Shown in pieces: positions 33,813 to 42,124 of a stretch of DNA of 64,000 nucleotides. The notes beneath the pieces are model-generated. The model saw nothing but the letters and a program-made list of their open reading frames with translations. It ran no database searches and was not told the DNA's origin. A program made the translations under genes and the position numbers. The DNA comes from Streptomyces sp. NBRC 110611 (GTDB lineage Bacteria > Actinomycetota > Actinomycetes > Streptomycetales > Streptomycetaceae): assembly GCF_001590865.1 (NCBI RefSeq), contig NZ_BBUY01000020.1, forward strand, positions 17,356 through 81,355, written 5' to 3'. Position 1 is the first letter of the stretch; every line of letters starts with the position of its first letter.

Positions 33813-34331
33813 TCAGCCGCCGATGTTGACGTCGATACAGGCGTAGAAGGCGTTCGCGGTGTCGGCGATGTTCCAGACCGCGAGGATCTTCTGCTTGCCG
33901 GTGATGCCGCCGAAGTCGACGTTGTGGGTCACGGTCTCCGGCGGCTGGGCGCCGCCGTCGTCGAACTCGGCGACCTTCTTGCCGCCGACGAAGTACTGCC
34001 AGGTGCTGGTGGAGTGACGTGCCGTCAGCCGCCAGCTGAAGGCCTGGGAACTGCCGACCGGGGTGACCTTCCACCCCTTGGAGTCATCGTCGAGATCGGC
34101 GAACTGGCTGTTGCCGCCGCTGCAACTGGTCAGCCCCTTGGGGCCTTCGACGCTCTGCGGCTCCCACTTGATCGGACCGCATTCGACGGTGCCGGCCGCG
34201 CACTGCGCCTGCCGGCTGGGCGGCGAGGACACATAGCCGTGGGCGCCGGCCGGAGTCGCCGGCAAGGTGACGACGAGCAGCGGGGCGATTCCCGCGCCGA
34301 TGGCAAGGGCCAGCCTCCTTTTCCTGTCCAT
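33813..34331 (-). CDS. AA10 lytic polysaccharide monooxygenase (chitin/cellulose active)
   Basis: 172 aa from ATG 34331. The Sec signal ALAIGAGIAPLLVVTLPATP ends AGA-H, leaving mature N-terminal His31 as required for the copper histidine brace; the second brace His is His106 (RLTARHSTSTWQYFV). Other family marks are HGYVSSPPSRQAQC and QKILAVWNIADTANAFYACI. There is a single catalytic domain with no carbohydrate-binding module. It is a secreted copper enzyme that oxidatively cleaves chitin or cellulose chains. Alone in orientation beside a LacI regulator gene. Confidence 0.93.
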   Translation of the reverse strand: MDRKRRLALAIGAGIAPLLVVTLPATPAGAHGYVSSPPSRQAQCAAGTVECGPIKWEPQSVEGPKGLTSCSGGNSQFADLDDDSKGWKVTPVGSSQAFSWRLTARHSTSTWQYFVGGKKVAEFDDGGAQPPETVTHNVDFGGITGKQKILAVWNIADTANAFYACIDVNIGG

Positions 34332-34420
34332 GACAACCCTTTCGCGAGGGGGGTGAACGAGGGGGGAAGAGCGCAAGGGTGAGGTGATTGGTCTGGACTT
34401 TACTAGCTGACCGCGTACGG

Positions 34421-35452
34421 TCAAGAGGTGGCGGGGGAGTTGCTCTCCCTCGGCGCGCTGGAGGCCCGTACGACGAGCTCGGGCGCGAGCCGGACCGTCC
34501 GGCGCGCCCCGGCCCCGGCCACTCCCCCGGCGGGCCGCCGGACCAGCAACCGGGCGGCCTCGGCGGCCAGTTCACCGACCGGCTGGCGGACGGTCGTCAG
34601 CGCGGGATCGGCGAGACCGGCCAGCGGGATGTCGTCGCAACCGGTGACCGCGACCTCGCCCGGCACCTCCGCGCCCAGCTGCCGCAGCCGCTGCAGCGCG
34701 CCCGCCGCGATGAGGTCGTTGGCGCAGATCACAGCGTCCGGCCGGGACGGCCAGAGCCGGTCGACGGCGGCCCGGCCCCACTCCACCGAGAAGTCGCCGA
34801 GCGCGGTACGCCCGGGCGCCCCCGGATCCAGCGCCGCGACGCCCGCCTCATACGCGGCGCGCCGCTCGGCCGCCGCCGACGCGGTGCCGGCCGCCCCGAT
34901 GAAGCAGGCGCGGCGGCGCCCGGTGGCGGCCAGATGCCCGAGGACGAGGTCCATGCCCGCCGCGTTGTCCACGGCCACCGAGTCGGCGACGCCCGGGCCG
35001 CAGCCGCGGTCCAGCAGCACCAGGGGGACCTGGGCGGCCGCCGCGGCCACCGCCTCCCGGCTGCGCCGCTCGTCGACCGGTATCAGCAGCAACGCGTCCA
35101 CCCGACGGGCGAGGAGCGCGCCGATCCGGTCCGCCTCCGTGAGCGGGTCGTCGTCGCAGTCGGCGAGCAGCACCGCCCGGCCCTCGGCGTGCAGGACGTG
35201 TTCCAGCTCCCGGACCAGGGAGGGGAAGAACGGGTTGGTGATCTGCGGCAGTACGAGACCGACGGTGCCGGTGGAGCGGCTGCGCAGGGCGCGGGCCACG
35301 TGGTTGGGCCGGTAGCCCAGGCGCTCGGCGGCCGCGCGTACGGTCCGGGCGGTCTCCGCGCCGACCGGACGGGTGCCGGCCAGGACACGGGACACCGTGG
35401 CGATGGAACAGCCGGACGCCAGCGCGACGTCCTTCAGGGTGACCTCGGCCAC
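34421..35452 (-). CDS. LacI-family transcriptional regulator
   Basis: 343 aa from GTG 35452, preceded by AGGGGGAGCGGC. The N-terminal HTH and hinge read VTLKDVALASGCSIATVSRV, then LGYRPNHVARALRSRSTGTV. The periplasmic-binding-like domain follows (GLVLPQITNPFFPSLVRELE, DAVICANDLIAAGALQRLRQ, VTGCDDIPLAGLADPALTTV). It is divergent from the nucleoside hydrolase/MFS operon 320 bp away, with AACGTT-centred LacI-type sites between, so it probably represses that operon in response to a nucleoside or sugar. Confidence 0.93.
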   Translation of the reverse strand: MAEVTLKDVALASGCSIATVSRVLAGTRPVGAETARTVRAAAERLGYRPNHVARALRSRSTGTVGLVLPQITNPFFPSLVRELEHVLHAEGRAVLLADCDDDPLTEADRIGALLARRVDALLLIPVDERRSREAVAAAAAQVPLVLLDRGCGPGVADSVAVDNAAGMDLVLGHLAATGRRRACFIGAAGTASAAAERRAAYEAGVAALDPGAPGRTALGDFSVEWGRAAVDRLWPSRPDAVICANDLIAAGALQRLRQLGAEVPGEVAVTGCDDIPLAGLADPALTTVRQPVGELAAEAARLLVRRPAGGVAGAGARRTVRLAPELVVRASSAPRESNSPATS

Positions 35453-35577
35453 GGTGCCGCTCCCCCTCGTGTCGAGAGCCGTCGGATTCCCGTCGAGTTC
35501 CCGTCGAGCGGCAGCGCGGAGGACAGCAGCTGGCGGCAGCTGACGGCTACGGACGGCGACGACGGCGTCGGATGGCG

Positions 35578-35589
35578 GCAAACGTTATC
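35578..35589. promoter_or_regulatory. AACGTT-centred half-palindrome (LacI-type)
   Basis: GCAAACGTTATC has a perfect AACGTT core but weaker flanks. With the site at 35681 it may let one LacI dimer control both divergent genes. Confidence 0.4.
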
Positions 35590-35646
35590 ACCGGTCACCC
35601 GCCGTATTTCCGATGCGGATCAATCGGTCGCATGCGTCACACTCCG

Positions 35647-35692
35647 TTGACATTCGGGCCGACGATGAGCCAAATTCTCGGAGAACGTTTTC
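35647..35692 (+). promoter_or_regulatory. Promoter TTGACA-N18-CAAATT with LacI-type operator
   Basis: A -35 TTGACA at 35647-35652, 18-bp spacer and CAAATT at 35671-35676 form a SigA-like promoter. Immediately downstream, GAGAACGTTTTC (35681-35692) is a LacI-type operator with five of six symmetric pairs, overlapping the likely start point. It fits repression of the nucleoside hydrolase operon. Confidence 0.6.
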
Positions 35693-35771
35693 CCGCGGCA
35701 GCAGCCCCTGCGGCGCTCCCAGAGACTTCACCCCGCACCACCCCGTTCCGCAGAGCAAAGGGGCTCTCCCG

Positions 35772-36722
35772 TTGGCCAGAAAGATCATCCTCGACTGCGA
35801 CCCGGGGCATGACGACGCGATCGCCATGCTCCTGGCCCACGGCAATCCCGGTGTCGAGCTGGTCGCCGTGACGACCGTGGTCGGGAACCACTTCCTGGAG
35901 AAGGTCACACGGAACGCGCTGTCCGTGGCCACCATCGCGGGCATCACCGGTGTCCCCTTCGCGGCCGGTTGTCCGCGTCCGCTCGTGCGGGACATCCAGA
36001 TCGCCCCCGAGGTCCATGGCGAGACGGGCCTGGACGGCCCCGCGCTGCCCGAGCCGGCCTTCGCGCCGGACCGCCGGCACGCCGTCGACCTGATCATCGA
36101 CACCGTCATGGCGCACGCGCCCGGCGAGATCACCATCGTCCCGACCGCCGGACTGACCAATATCGCGATGGCCGTGCGCAAGGAACCGCGGATCGCGGAG
36201 CGGGTGCGGGAGGTCGTGCTGATGGGCGGCGGCTTCCACGAGGGCAACTGGAGCGCGGTCGCCGAGTTCAACATCAAGATCGACCCCGAGGCCGCCCATA
36301 TCGTCTTCAACGAGAAGTGGCCGGTCACCATGGTCGGCCTGGACCTCACCCACCAGGCGCTGGCCACCCCCGAGGTCGAGGCCAAGATAGCCGCCGTCGG
36401 CACCAAGCCGGCCCGCTTCGTCCTCGAACTGCTGGACTTCTTCCGCGCCGCATACCGCGAGAACCAGGGCTTCGAGCACCCGCCGGTGCACGACCCGTGC
36501 GCGGTGGCCTATGTCATCGACCCGGACGTGATGACCGTCCGCAGAGCCCCCGTCGACATCGAGCTGCAGGGCAAGCTGACCCTCGGCATGACCGTGACAG
36601 ACTTCCGTGCGCCGGCCCCGGACGACTGCACCACCCAGGTCGCGGTGAAGCTGGACCACGAACGGTTCTGGAATCTCATCGTGGACGCGCTGGAGCGGAT
36701 CGGGGAGGGCGGCGCGGCATGA
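35772..36722 (+). CDS. Inosine/uridine-preferring nucleoside hydrolase
   Basis: 316 aa. The start is TTG 35772, chosen because AAAGGGGC precedes it and the family motif follows at once (ARKIILDCDPGHDDAIAMLL). The Asp cluster DCDPGHDDA binds Ca2+; the other contacts ITIVPTAGLTNIAMAVR, MGGGFHEGNWSAVAEFNIKI and PPVHDPCAVAYVIDPD, with the active-site His/Asp, are present. It hydrolyses ribonucleosides to base and ribose for salvage. It is coupled by an ATGA overlap to an MFS gene and controlled by the divergent LacI regulator. Confidence 0.93.
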   Translation: MARKIILDCDPGHDDAIAMLLAHGNPGVELVAVTTVVGNHFLEKVTRNALSVATIAGITGVPFAAGCPRPLVRDIQIAPEVHGETGLDGPALPEPAFAPDRRHAVDLIIDTVMAHAPGEITIVPTAGLTNIAMAVRKEPRIAERVREVVLMGGGFHEGNWSAVAEFNIKIDPEAAHIVFNEKWPVTMVGLDLTHQALATPEVEAKIAAVGTKPARFVLELLDFFRAAYRENQGFEHPPVHDPCAVAYVIDPDVMTVRRAPVDIELQGKLTLGMTVTDFRAPAPDDCTTQVAVKLDHERFWNLIVDALERIGEGGAA

Positions 36723-38152
36723 CCACGACCGAGACCCCCGTACGCCCCGCGCCGCAGGGCTCGGGCGTCCGCATCGGCGTCCTGGTCGCCGCGCTGCTGG
36801 CGGCCTGCTTCGCCTTCCAGCTCAACGCCAGCATGCTCAGCCCCGCGCTGAAGAGCATCGAGGACACCCTCGGCGCCAGCTCCGCCGAGATCGGCCTCAC
36901 CCAGACCGCGTTCTTCACCTCGGCGGCGCTGTTCTCGCTCTTCCTGCCCCGGCTGGGCGATGTGATCGGCCGCCGCAAGGTGCTCGCCGGAATGCTGGCC
37001 CTGATGGCCGTCGGCTGTGTGATCGCGGCGCTGGCGACCAGCGTGCCGATGCTGTTCGCCGGCCGGATCATCCAGGGTGTGTCCGGTCCGGTCGTCCCGC
37101 TGTGCCTGATCATGCTGCGGGTCGAGGTCCAGGAGCCGAAGCGGTACGGCACGCTGCTGGGCGTGATCACCGCCGTCAACGGCGGGATCGCCGGCGTCGA
37201 CTCCCTGGCGGGCGGCTACCTCGCCGATCATCACGGCTTCGGGTCGGTCTTCTGGGCGATGGCCGCGGTCGCGGTCCTCGCCACCGTCGCGGTCGCCACC
37301 CTCACCCCCGACACGAAGGCGCCCGCCGCGACCCGTATGGACTGGCCGGGGGTCGCCTTCCTCGTCGTCTCCGTCGGCGCGCTGCTGATCGCGCTGAACG
37401 AGGCGGGCAAGCTCGCCGCGGCCAACTGGACGCTGATCGCCGTCCTGGTGGTCGTGTCCGCGGCCGCCTTCGCCGCCTTCTGGCGTACGGAGAACCGCAG
37501 CGGCCACCCACTGGTCGCCACGCACCACCTCAAGCAGCGCGCCACCTGGGCGACCCTGCTGACCACCGTGCTCACCATGACCGGTGTCTTCGCCGTGATG
37601 AACGGCCTGATCCCGGCCTTCGCCCAGGACGCCCAGGCCGGCCTCGGCATGACCGCCGAGCAGTCCGCGTGGTGGACGCTGTCCCCGTACGCGCTCGCCG
37701 GGCTGGCCATGGGTCCGCTGGCCGGCCGCCTCGCCGCCACCTTCGGCTACGGCCGGATCCTGCGGCTGGGCCTGGCCGGCTCGGTGGCGACCGTCGTGCT
37801 GATGCTGCTGACGATGCACGGCCACTCGCGGGCCCTGCTGCTGGTGACCTCCGTCCTCGTCGGCATCGCCTACGCGGGCGTGGCGAACATCGTCCTGAAC
37901 GGGCTCGGCATCGTCCTGTCCCCGCGCGAGAACCCGGGCTTCCTGCCCGGCCTCAACGCGGGCGCGTTCAACCTCGGCGCGGGCCTGAGCTTCGCGGTCC
38001 TGTACGCGGTGAAGACCGCGACCGCACCGGCGGATCCGGCATCGGCCGGCGGCTACACCGCCGGCATGATCGCGGGCGTGGTCATCCTGGCCGCGGCCAT
38101 CGCCACGTCCTTCCTGATCCCGAAGCCGGTGGCGGCCGAGGCACAGCACTGA
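36719..38152 (+). CDS. MFS transporter, probable nucleoside or base carrier
   Basis: 477 aa from ATG 36719, overlapping the hydrolase stop (ATGA). About 14 hydrophobic helices; the MFS loop 2-3 signature is seen as LFLPRLGDVIGRRKVLAGML, and GRIIQGVSGPVVPLCLIM matches motif C-like helix 5 of the DHA2 type. The ligand is inferred only from the operon: uptake of nucleosides for the coupled hydrolase, although DHA2-type carriers are often exporters. A GC-rich terminator follows two bases after the stop. Confidence 0.9.
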   Translation: MTTTETPVRPAPQGSGVRIGVLVAALLAACFAFQLNASMLSPALKSIEDTLGASSAEIGLTQTAFFTSAALFSLFLPRLGDVIGRRKVLAGMLALMAVGCVIAALATSVPMLFAGRIIQGVSGPVVPLCLIMLRVEVQEPKRYGTLLGVITAVNGGIAGVDSLAGGYLADHHGFGSVFWAMAAVAVLATVAVATLTPDTKAPAATRMDWPGVAFLVVSVGALLIALNEAGKLAAANWTLIAVLVVVSAAAFAAFWRTENRSGHPLVATHHLKQRATWATLLTTVLTMTGVFAVMNGLIPAFAQDAQAGLGMTAEQSAWWTLSPYALAGLAMGPLAGRLAATFGYGRILRLGLAGSVATVVLMLLTMHGHSRALLLVTSVLVGIAYAGVANIVLNGLGIVLSPRENPGFLPGLNAGAFNLGAGLSFAVLYAVKTATAPADPASAGGYTAGMIAGVVILAAAIATSFLIPKPVAAEAQH

Positions 38153-38153
38153 G

Positions 38154-38190
38154 CGGCCGGCCCCGAGGCGTACGCCGCCGGGGCCGGCCG
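38154..38190. terminator. Terminator after the MFS gene
   Basis: CGGCCGGCCCCG (38154-38165) and CGGGGCCGGCCG (38179-38190) form a perfect 12-bp stem with a 13-nt loop between convergent genes. Confidence 0.8.
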
Positions 38191-38274
38191 TCCGCCGTCC
38201 TGGACCGCGGCCTCCGGGCCGCGGCCTCCGGGCCGGGGTCACCGGGCCGGGGTCAGCCGCTCAGGGACCGGCGC

Positions 38275-39363
38275 TCACCCCGGCGGCTCCTCCGCCGCCC
38301 CGCGGAGAATCGCGCCGAGCCCGCCCGTCGGCGCCTGTTCCGGGTCGTGGACCACCACGATCTCGGCGCCGCTCGCGGCCACCGACCGCACCAGGGCGTC
38401 ATCGGCCCGTGCGCAGGCCGGGTGCTCCTCCCCCAGCTCCACCAGCTCCGTACCCCGTAGCGCGAGTTGATCGACGCCGGGACCCACCCAGACCTGCCGG
38501 GCGGCATCCGGGCCGTGCGCGGCGACCAGCAGGGTGTCGATCCGGTGTTCCCGAGCCGCCTCGACCAGCGCGGGGATACCGCTCGCGGCACGCCGGGCAG
38601 CCGTGCCGCCGGCGCCCTCACCGGTGCGGAAGCGGTCCGCCACGGCCCTCTCATGGTCCCGTTCCTGGGCGGCCCGGACCTGGGCGATGTCCCGCTCCAC
38701 CAGGTCCCGCTCGGCTCCGGGCGCCCGGGCGCCGTGCTCGCTCTCGTACGTGACGGCGCGCAGCGGTCCGGGCAGTCTCTCGTGCACCAGGTGCCGCTCG
38801 CGGGCCTCGCCGATCAGTACGACCGCCTCGGCGCCACAGCTCTCGAAGGCCTCGCGCACCGCCTCCGCGATCTCCTCGGCGCTCCGCTCGACGGCGCCCT
38901 TCGCCGAGGTCCGGACGTGCCGCTCGGACCGGTCCTCGCCGGTGGCGCGTTCCCCGAGGACGGAGATGTCCGCCCCGGCCCGGTCCAGGCGAACCACGAG
39001 GCATACCGGATCGTCGCCGACGGCCGCCAGCAGAGGGGTGACCCGGGGTACCGGCCCCCAGGCCGCGAAGGGGTGGGCAGGGGGCCCGGGCAGCGGGGTG
39101 TCCAGCACGACCACCCCGTCGGCGGCGAAGAGCACCCGCCCGGTGTGCACCCCCGGCTCGGCGCGGCGCGGCGCGACCAGGGCCTCGTGGACGGCGCCGC
39201 AGGTGGCCTCGTCCGCGCCCAGCGCGAAGAGCTGTGCCGTGGTGGCACCGGCCAGCAGCTCCTGTTCTCTTTCGGCGTCCTCGGTGCCGTGCTGGATGTC
39301 GGCGTAGACCGTTGCCCAAGGGCCTGGCCGGTCGATGACCGGCCGAAGGAGCGAGAGTCGCAT
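38275..39363 (-). CDS. Rv2629-like (bacterial eRF1-like) protein
   Basis: 362 aa from ATG 39363, with AAGGAGGCGACGCC upstream. It opens MRLSLLRPVIDRPGPWATVY and contains GRVLFAADGVVVLDTPLPGP, VCLVVRLDRAGADISVLGER and, near the end, IDTLLVAAHGPDAARQVWVG with a final ADDALVRSVAASGAEIVVVH. This is the layout of actinomycete Rv2629-type proteins, distant relatives of archaeal release factor eRF1 domains; the M. tuberculosis gene belongs to the dormancy regulon. Its function is not established; ribosome-associated roles are suspected. It is divergent from a DUF2795 gene. Confidence 0.85.
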   Translation of the reverse strand: MRLSLLRPVIDRPGPWATVYADIQHGTEDAEREQELLAGATTAQLFALGADEATCGAVHEALVAPRRAEPGVHTGRVLFAADGVVVLDTPLPGPPAHPFAAWGPVPRVTPLLAAVGDDPVCLVVRLDRAGADISVLGERATGEDRSERHVRTSAKGAVERSAEEIAEAVREAFESCGAEAVVLIGEARERHLVHERLPGPLRAVTYESEHGARAPGAERDLVERDIAQVRAAQERDHERAVADRFRTGEGAGGTAARRAASGIPALVEAAREHRIDTLLVAAHGPDAARQVWVGPGVDQLALRGTELVELGEEHPACARADDALVRSVAASGAEIVVVHDPEQAPTGGLGAILRGAAEEPPG

Positions 39364-39671
39364 GGCGTCGCCTCCTTGGATGCGCGGAGCCGCCACCGGG
39401 CACGGTGGGGTGTCATACGAATTCCCGTTCACCCAGTTCGTATGCATTTGCGGCATATGCCGAGAAATTCGCCACTGTTCCGGCAGGCCCGGTCACACTC
39501 CGTACGCTCCCCCGGGGGCGGCTTACCTGCCCGCCCACACGGATACCGCCCACGGACCCGGGAGCTCCCCGCCGGTCCACTGCCGCTCGTTCCGGGTTGT
39601 TCGCACGGCCGTACCAGGGAAACTGGGAGAAACGCATCGGGTCTGTACGGCACGTAGAGCCGGAGGAAGCC

Positions 39672-40088
39672 ATGGTCATGGAACACGGAACGGACAAGAC
39701 CGGCCCCGCCCGGGACGACGTGATGAAGCGGCAACTGCGCGAGCAGCTGACCGCCGAGCGCTCGCTGCGGACGCCTGAGGAGTACGAGCTCCAGCCGGCC
39801 GGCGAGGACCAGCCGGTGGCGGCCTGGTCCCCCGAGAGCCGATTCCGCGGCGGTACGCCACGCGGCATGACCGAGCAGGACGTCGGGCTGCGCTCCGAGC
39901 TCGCCCAGTACCTCGGCCGGCGCCTGTACCCGGCCGACAAGGACACGATCATCGAGACGCTGCACCGCAACAACGCACCGGACCAGCTGATCCGGGTGGC
40001 CGAGCGGCTGCCCGCCCACGAGCGGTTCGCCAATGTGCAGAGCATCGCCCAGGCCGTCGGACTCCACACCGAACAGCACCGCGCCTGA
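39672..40088 (+). CDS. DUF2795 protein
   Basis: 138 aa from ATG 39672, with GGAGGAAGCC upstream. The DUF2795 part is C-terminal: LRSELAQYLGRRLYPADKDT, IIETLHRNNAPDQLIRVAER, LPAHERFANVQSIAQAVGLH. A charged N-terminal region of about 55 residues precedes it. It is a small helical cytoplasmic protein common in actinomycetes, of unknown function, often in stress-type gene groups like this one. Confidence 0.85.
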   Translation: MVMEHGTDKTGPARDDVMKRQLREQLTAERSLRTPEEYELQPAGEDQPVAAWSPESRFRGGTPRGMTEQDVGLRSELAQYLGRRLYPADKDTIIETLHRNNAPDQLIRVAERLPAHERFANVQSIAQAVGLHTEQHRA

Positions 40089-40226
40089 GGCCGGGGCCGT
40101 CCGGTGGGTCGGCGCCCCTCCGGCCGCTCTGGCGGTGCCGGGCGGCGGTGGGTGGCGGACAATTGAGGTGTACCCGCACCTGCCGTACCGCGGCGGGGTG
40201 AGCCGATGGGGAGAAGGAGGGCGGTC

Positions 40227-40694
40227 ATGTCCGACGACGCGATGGGCGACGAGGTCTACCAGCCGTCCAGGACCGATCCCCAGGACAACCCCAACGACCT
40301 CGACATGGAGGACGCCCTCGGCGAGCCCGGCCTCGATGAGATGCTGGACACCGGCTACTCACCCCCCGAACGGCCCTTCGTGGTCAACCACGAGGGCACC
40401 ACCGCACGGGAGCTCCACGACCGTGAGTCTCTGGAGCACCGGCTGTCCGTGGAGCTGCCGGACGTGTCCCCGCCCGACGGTGACGACATCGGCGATCTGC
40501 CGGGCGGGGTGGGCGAGCCGGTGGACACCGAGTGCGGCCGCGAGCGGGCGGGCCGGCTCGTGGGCGCCGACGAGGGGTTCTGGCGCGGCGGCAGCAATGA
40601 CGTCTCCGCCCGCGACGTGGGGATCGACGGCGGGGCCGCGTCCGCCGAGGAGGCGGCGGTGCACATCGCGCACGACGAAGACCTCCCCGGCTGA
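40227..40694 (+). CDS. DUF5709 protein
   Basis: 155 aa from ATG 40227, with AGAAGGAGGGCGGTC upstream. Very acidic: DDAMGDEVYQPSRTDPQDNP, EDALGEPGLDEMLDTGYSPP, then ERPFVVNHEGTTARELHDRE, SLEHRLSVELPDVSPPDGDD and an AASAEEAAVHIAHDED tail. This matches the DUF5709 pattern of actinomycetes. Probably disordered in large part; function unknown. It lies 138 bp after the DUF2795 gene in the same direction. Confidence 0.85.
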   Translation: MSDDAMGDEVYQPSRTDPQDNPNDLDMEDALGEPGLDEMLDTGYSPPERPFVVNHEGTTARELHDRESLEHRLSVELPDVSPPDGDDIGDLPGGVGEPVDTECGRERAGRLVGADEGFWRGGSNDVSARDVGIDGGAASAEEAAVHIAHDEDLPG

Positions 40695-40741
40695 CGAAGG
40701 CTTACGGAGGGCTCTCCGTACCGCCTAGACCGCCGTCCCGC

Positions 40742-41809
40742 CTAGACCGCCGTCCCGCGCTGCTGCGGTATCGCGATGCCCTCGGGCTGCTGCAGCGCGA
40801 CCGTGCGCGCCGGGGCGGGAATCCGGATGCCCTCGGTCCGGTACCGCTGGTGCAGGCGCTTGATGAACTCGTGCTTGATCCGGTACTGGTCGCTGAACTC
40901 GCCGACCCCCAGAATCACCGAGAAGCCGATCCGGGAGTCTCCGAAGGTATGGAACCGGATGGCCGGTTCATGCTCGGGTACGGCTCCGGTGACGTCGGTC
41001 ATCACACTGGTGACGACCTCGGACGTGACCCGCTCGACGTGTTCCAGGTCGCTGTCGTAGCCGACGCCCACCTGCACCACGACCGACAACTGCTGTTCCG
41101 GCCGGGTGAAGTTGGTCATGTTGGTGCCGGCCAGCTGGGCGTTCGGGACGATGACCAGGTTGTTGGAGAGCTCGCGCACCACGGTGTTGCGCCAGTTGAT
41201 GTCGACGACATAACCCTCCTCGCCGCTGCTCAGCCGGATGTAGTCGCCCGGCTGCACCGTCTTCGAGGCGAGGACGTGCACGCCCGCGAAGAGGTTGGCG
41301 AGGGTGTCCTGCAGCGCGAGGGCGACCGCGAGCCCGCCCACCCCCAGCGCGGTGAGCAGCGGGGCGACGGAGATACCCAGGGTCTGCAGGACGACGAGCA
41401 GGCCCATCGCCAGCACCACGATGCGGGTGATGTTGGCGAATATGGTGGCCGATCCGGCCACCCCCGACCGGGACTGGGCCAGGGACCGCACCAGACCGGT
41501 GATGACCCGGGCGGCGGAGAACGTGACAACCAGGATGAGCAGCACGGTCAGCGTCCGGTTGACGGTGCGTCCGACCGTCGCCGTCAGCGGCAGCGCCGCG
41601 GCCGCCACCGCCAGACCGCCACAGATCGCCGCCCAGGGCACCACGGTCCGCAGCGCGTCGACGATGACATCGTCCCCGCTCCACCGCGTCCTGCGCGCAT
41701 ACCTCTCCAGCCGCCGCAAGGCCGCCCGCGACAGCAGGCCGGCCAGGATGCCGGCGACCAGTGCGGCCCCGGCGACGATCACGTCGTGCAGCGTCAGCGC
41801 GCGGTTCAC
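40742..41809 (-). CDS. MscS-family mechanosensitive channel
   Basis: 355 aa from GTG 41809, with GGGAGGCGGCCG upstream; an ATG at 41899 would add a repetitive Pro/Gly stretch. There are three or four membrane helices, then the pore-lining TM3 and first beta domain: LLTALGVGGLAVALALQDTL, ANLFAGVHVLASKTVQPGDY and GYVVDINWRNTVVRELSNNL, then VIVPNAQLAGTNMTNF. A C-terminal alpha/beta domain follows (IRFHTFGDSRIGFSVIL). It releases solutes on hypo-osmotic shock. Confidence 0.93.
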   Translation of the reverse strand: MNRALTLHDVIVAGAALVAGILAGLLSRAALRRLERYARRTRWSGDDVIVDALRTVVPWAAICGGLAVAAAALPLTATVGRTVNRTLTVLLILVVTFSAARVITGLVRSLAQSRSGVAGSATIFANITRIVVLAMGLLVVLQTLGISVAPLLTALGVGGLAVALALQDTLANLFAGVHVLASKTVQPGDYIRLSSGEEGYVVDINWRNTVVRELSNNLVIVPNAQLAGTNMTNFTRPEQQLSVVVQVGVGYDSDLEHVERVTSEVVTSVMTDVTGAVPEHEPAIRFHTFGDSRIGFSVILGVGEFSDQYRIKHEFIKRLHQRYRTEGIRIPAPARTVALQQPEGIAIPQQRGTAV

Positions 41810-41824
41810 CGGCCGCCTCCCATG

Positions 41825-41884
41825 CCCCGGAAGACCTCCTGGAAGACATCCTGGGAGACGCCCGGGAAGACACCAGGGAAGAAT
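41825..41884. repeat. Five 12-bp tandem repeats upstream of mscS
   Basis: Consecutive 12-mers of the type TCCTGGAAGACA start at 41825, 41837, 41849, 41861 and 41873. They lie just before the GTG start of the channel gene on its coding strand, and would encode a (LPG-x)n leader if translation began at ATG 41899. Confidence 0.75.
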
Positions 41885-42061
41885 CGTTCCGCCACACAAC
41901 AGATGTGATACTTCGTCACCTATTCACCTTGTCCGTCTCCAGAACCACGAAGGCGCCGGGGCATCCGCGGACGCGCCGGCGCGATCCGCCATCCTGCCGC
42001 ACGCGGTACGGCACGCGGCAGGCGCCCCCGGCCAACGGCGCACCCGCACACCGCCCCCGCG

Positions 42062-42109
42062 CCGGTGCCCGCGCCGCCCGGTGCCCGCGCCGCCCGGTGC
42101 CCGCCGCCC
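42062..42109. repeat. Three 16-bp tandem repeats (CCGGTGCCCGCGCCGC)
   Basis: Two perfect copies (42062-42077, 42078-42093) and one degenerate copy (42094-42109), ending 16 bases before the aldo/keto reductase stop. The surrounding 315-bp gap (41810-42124) has no other recognised feature besides the 12-bp repeats. Confidence 0.75.
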
Positions 42110-42124
42110 GCCGGGCCCGGCGTC

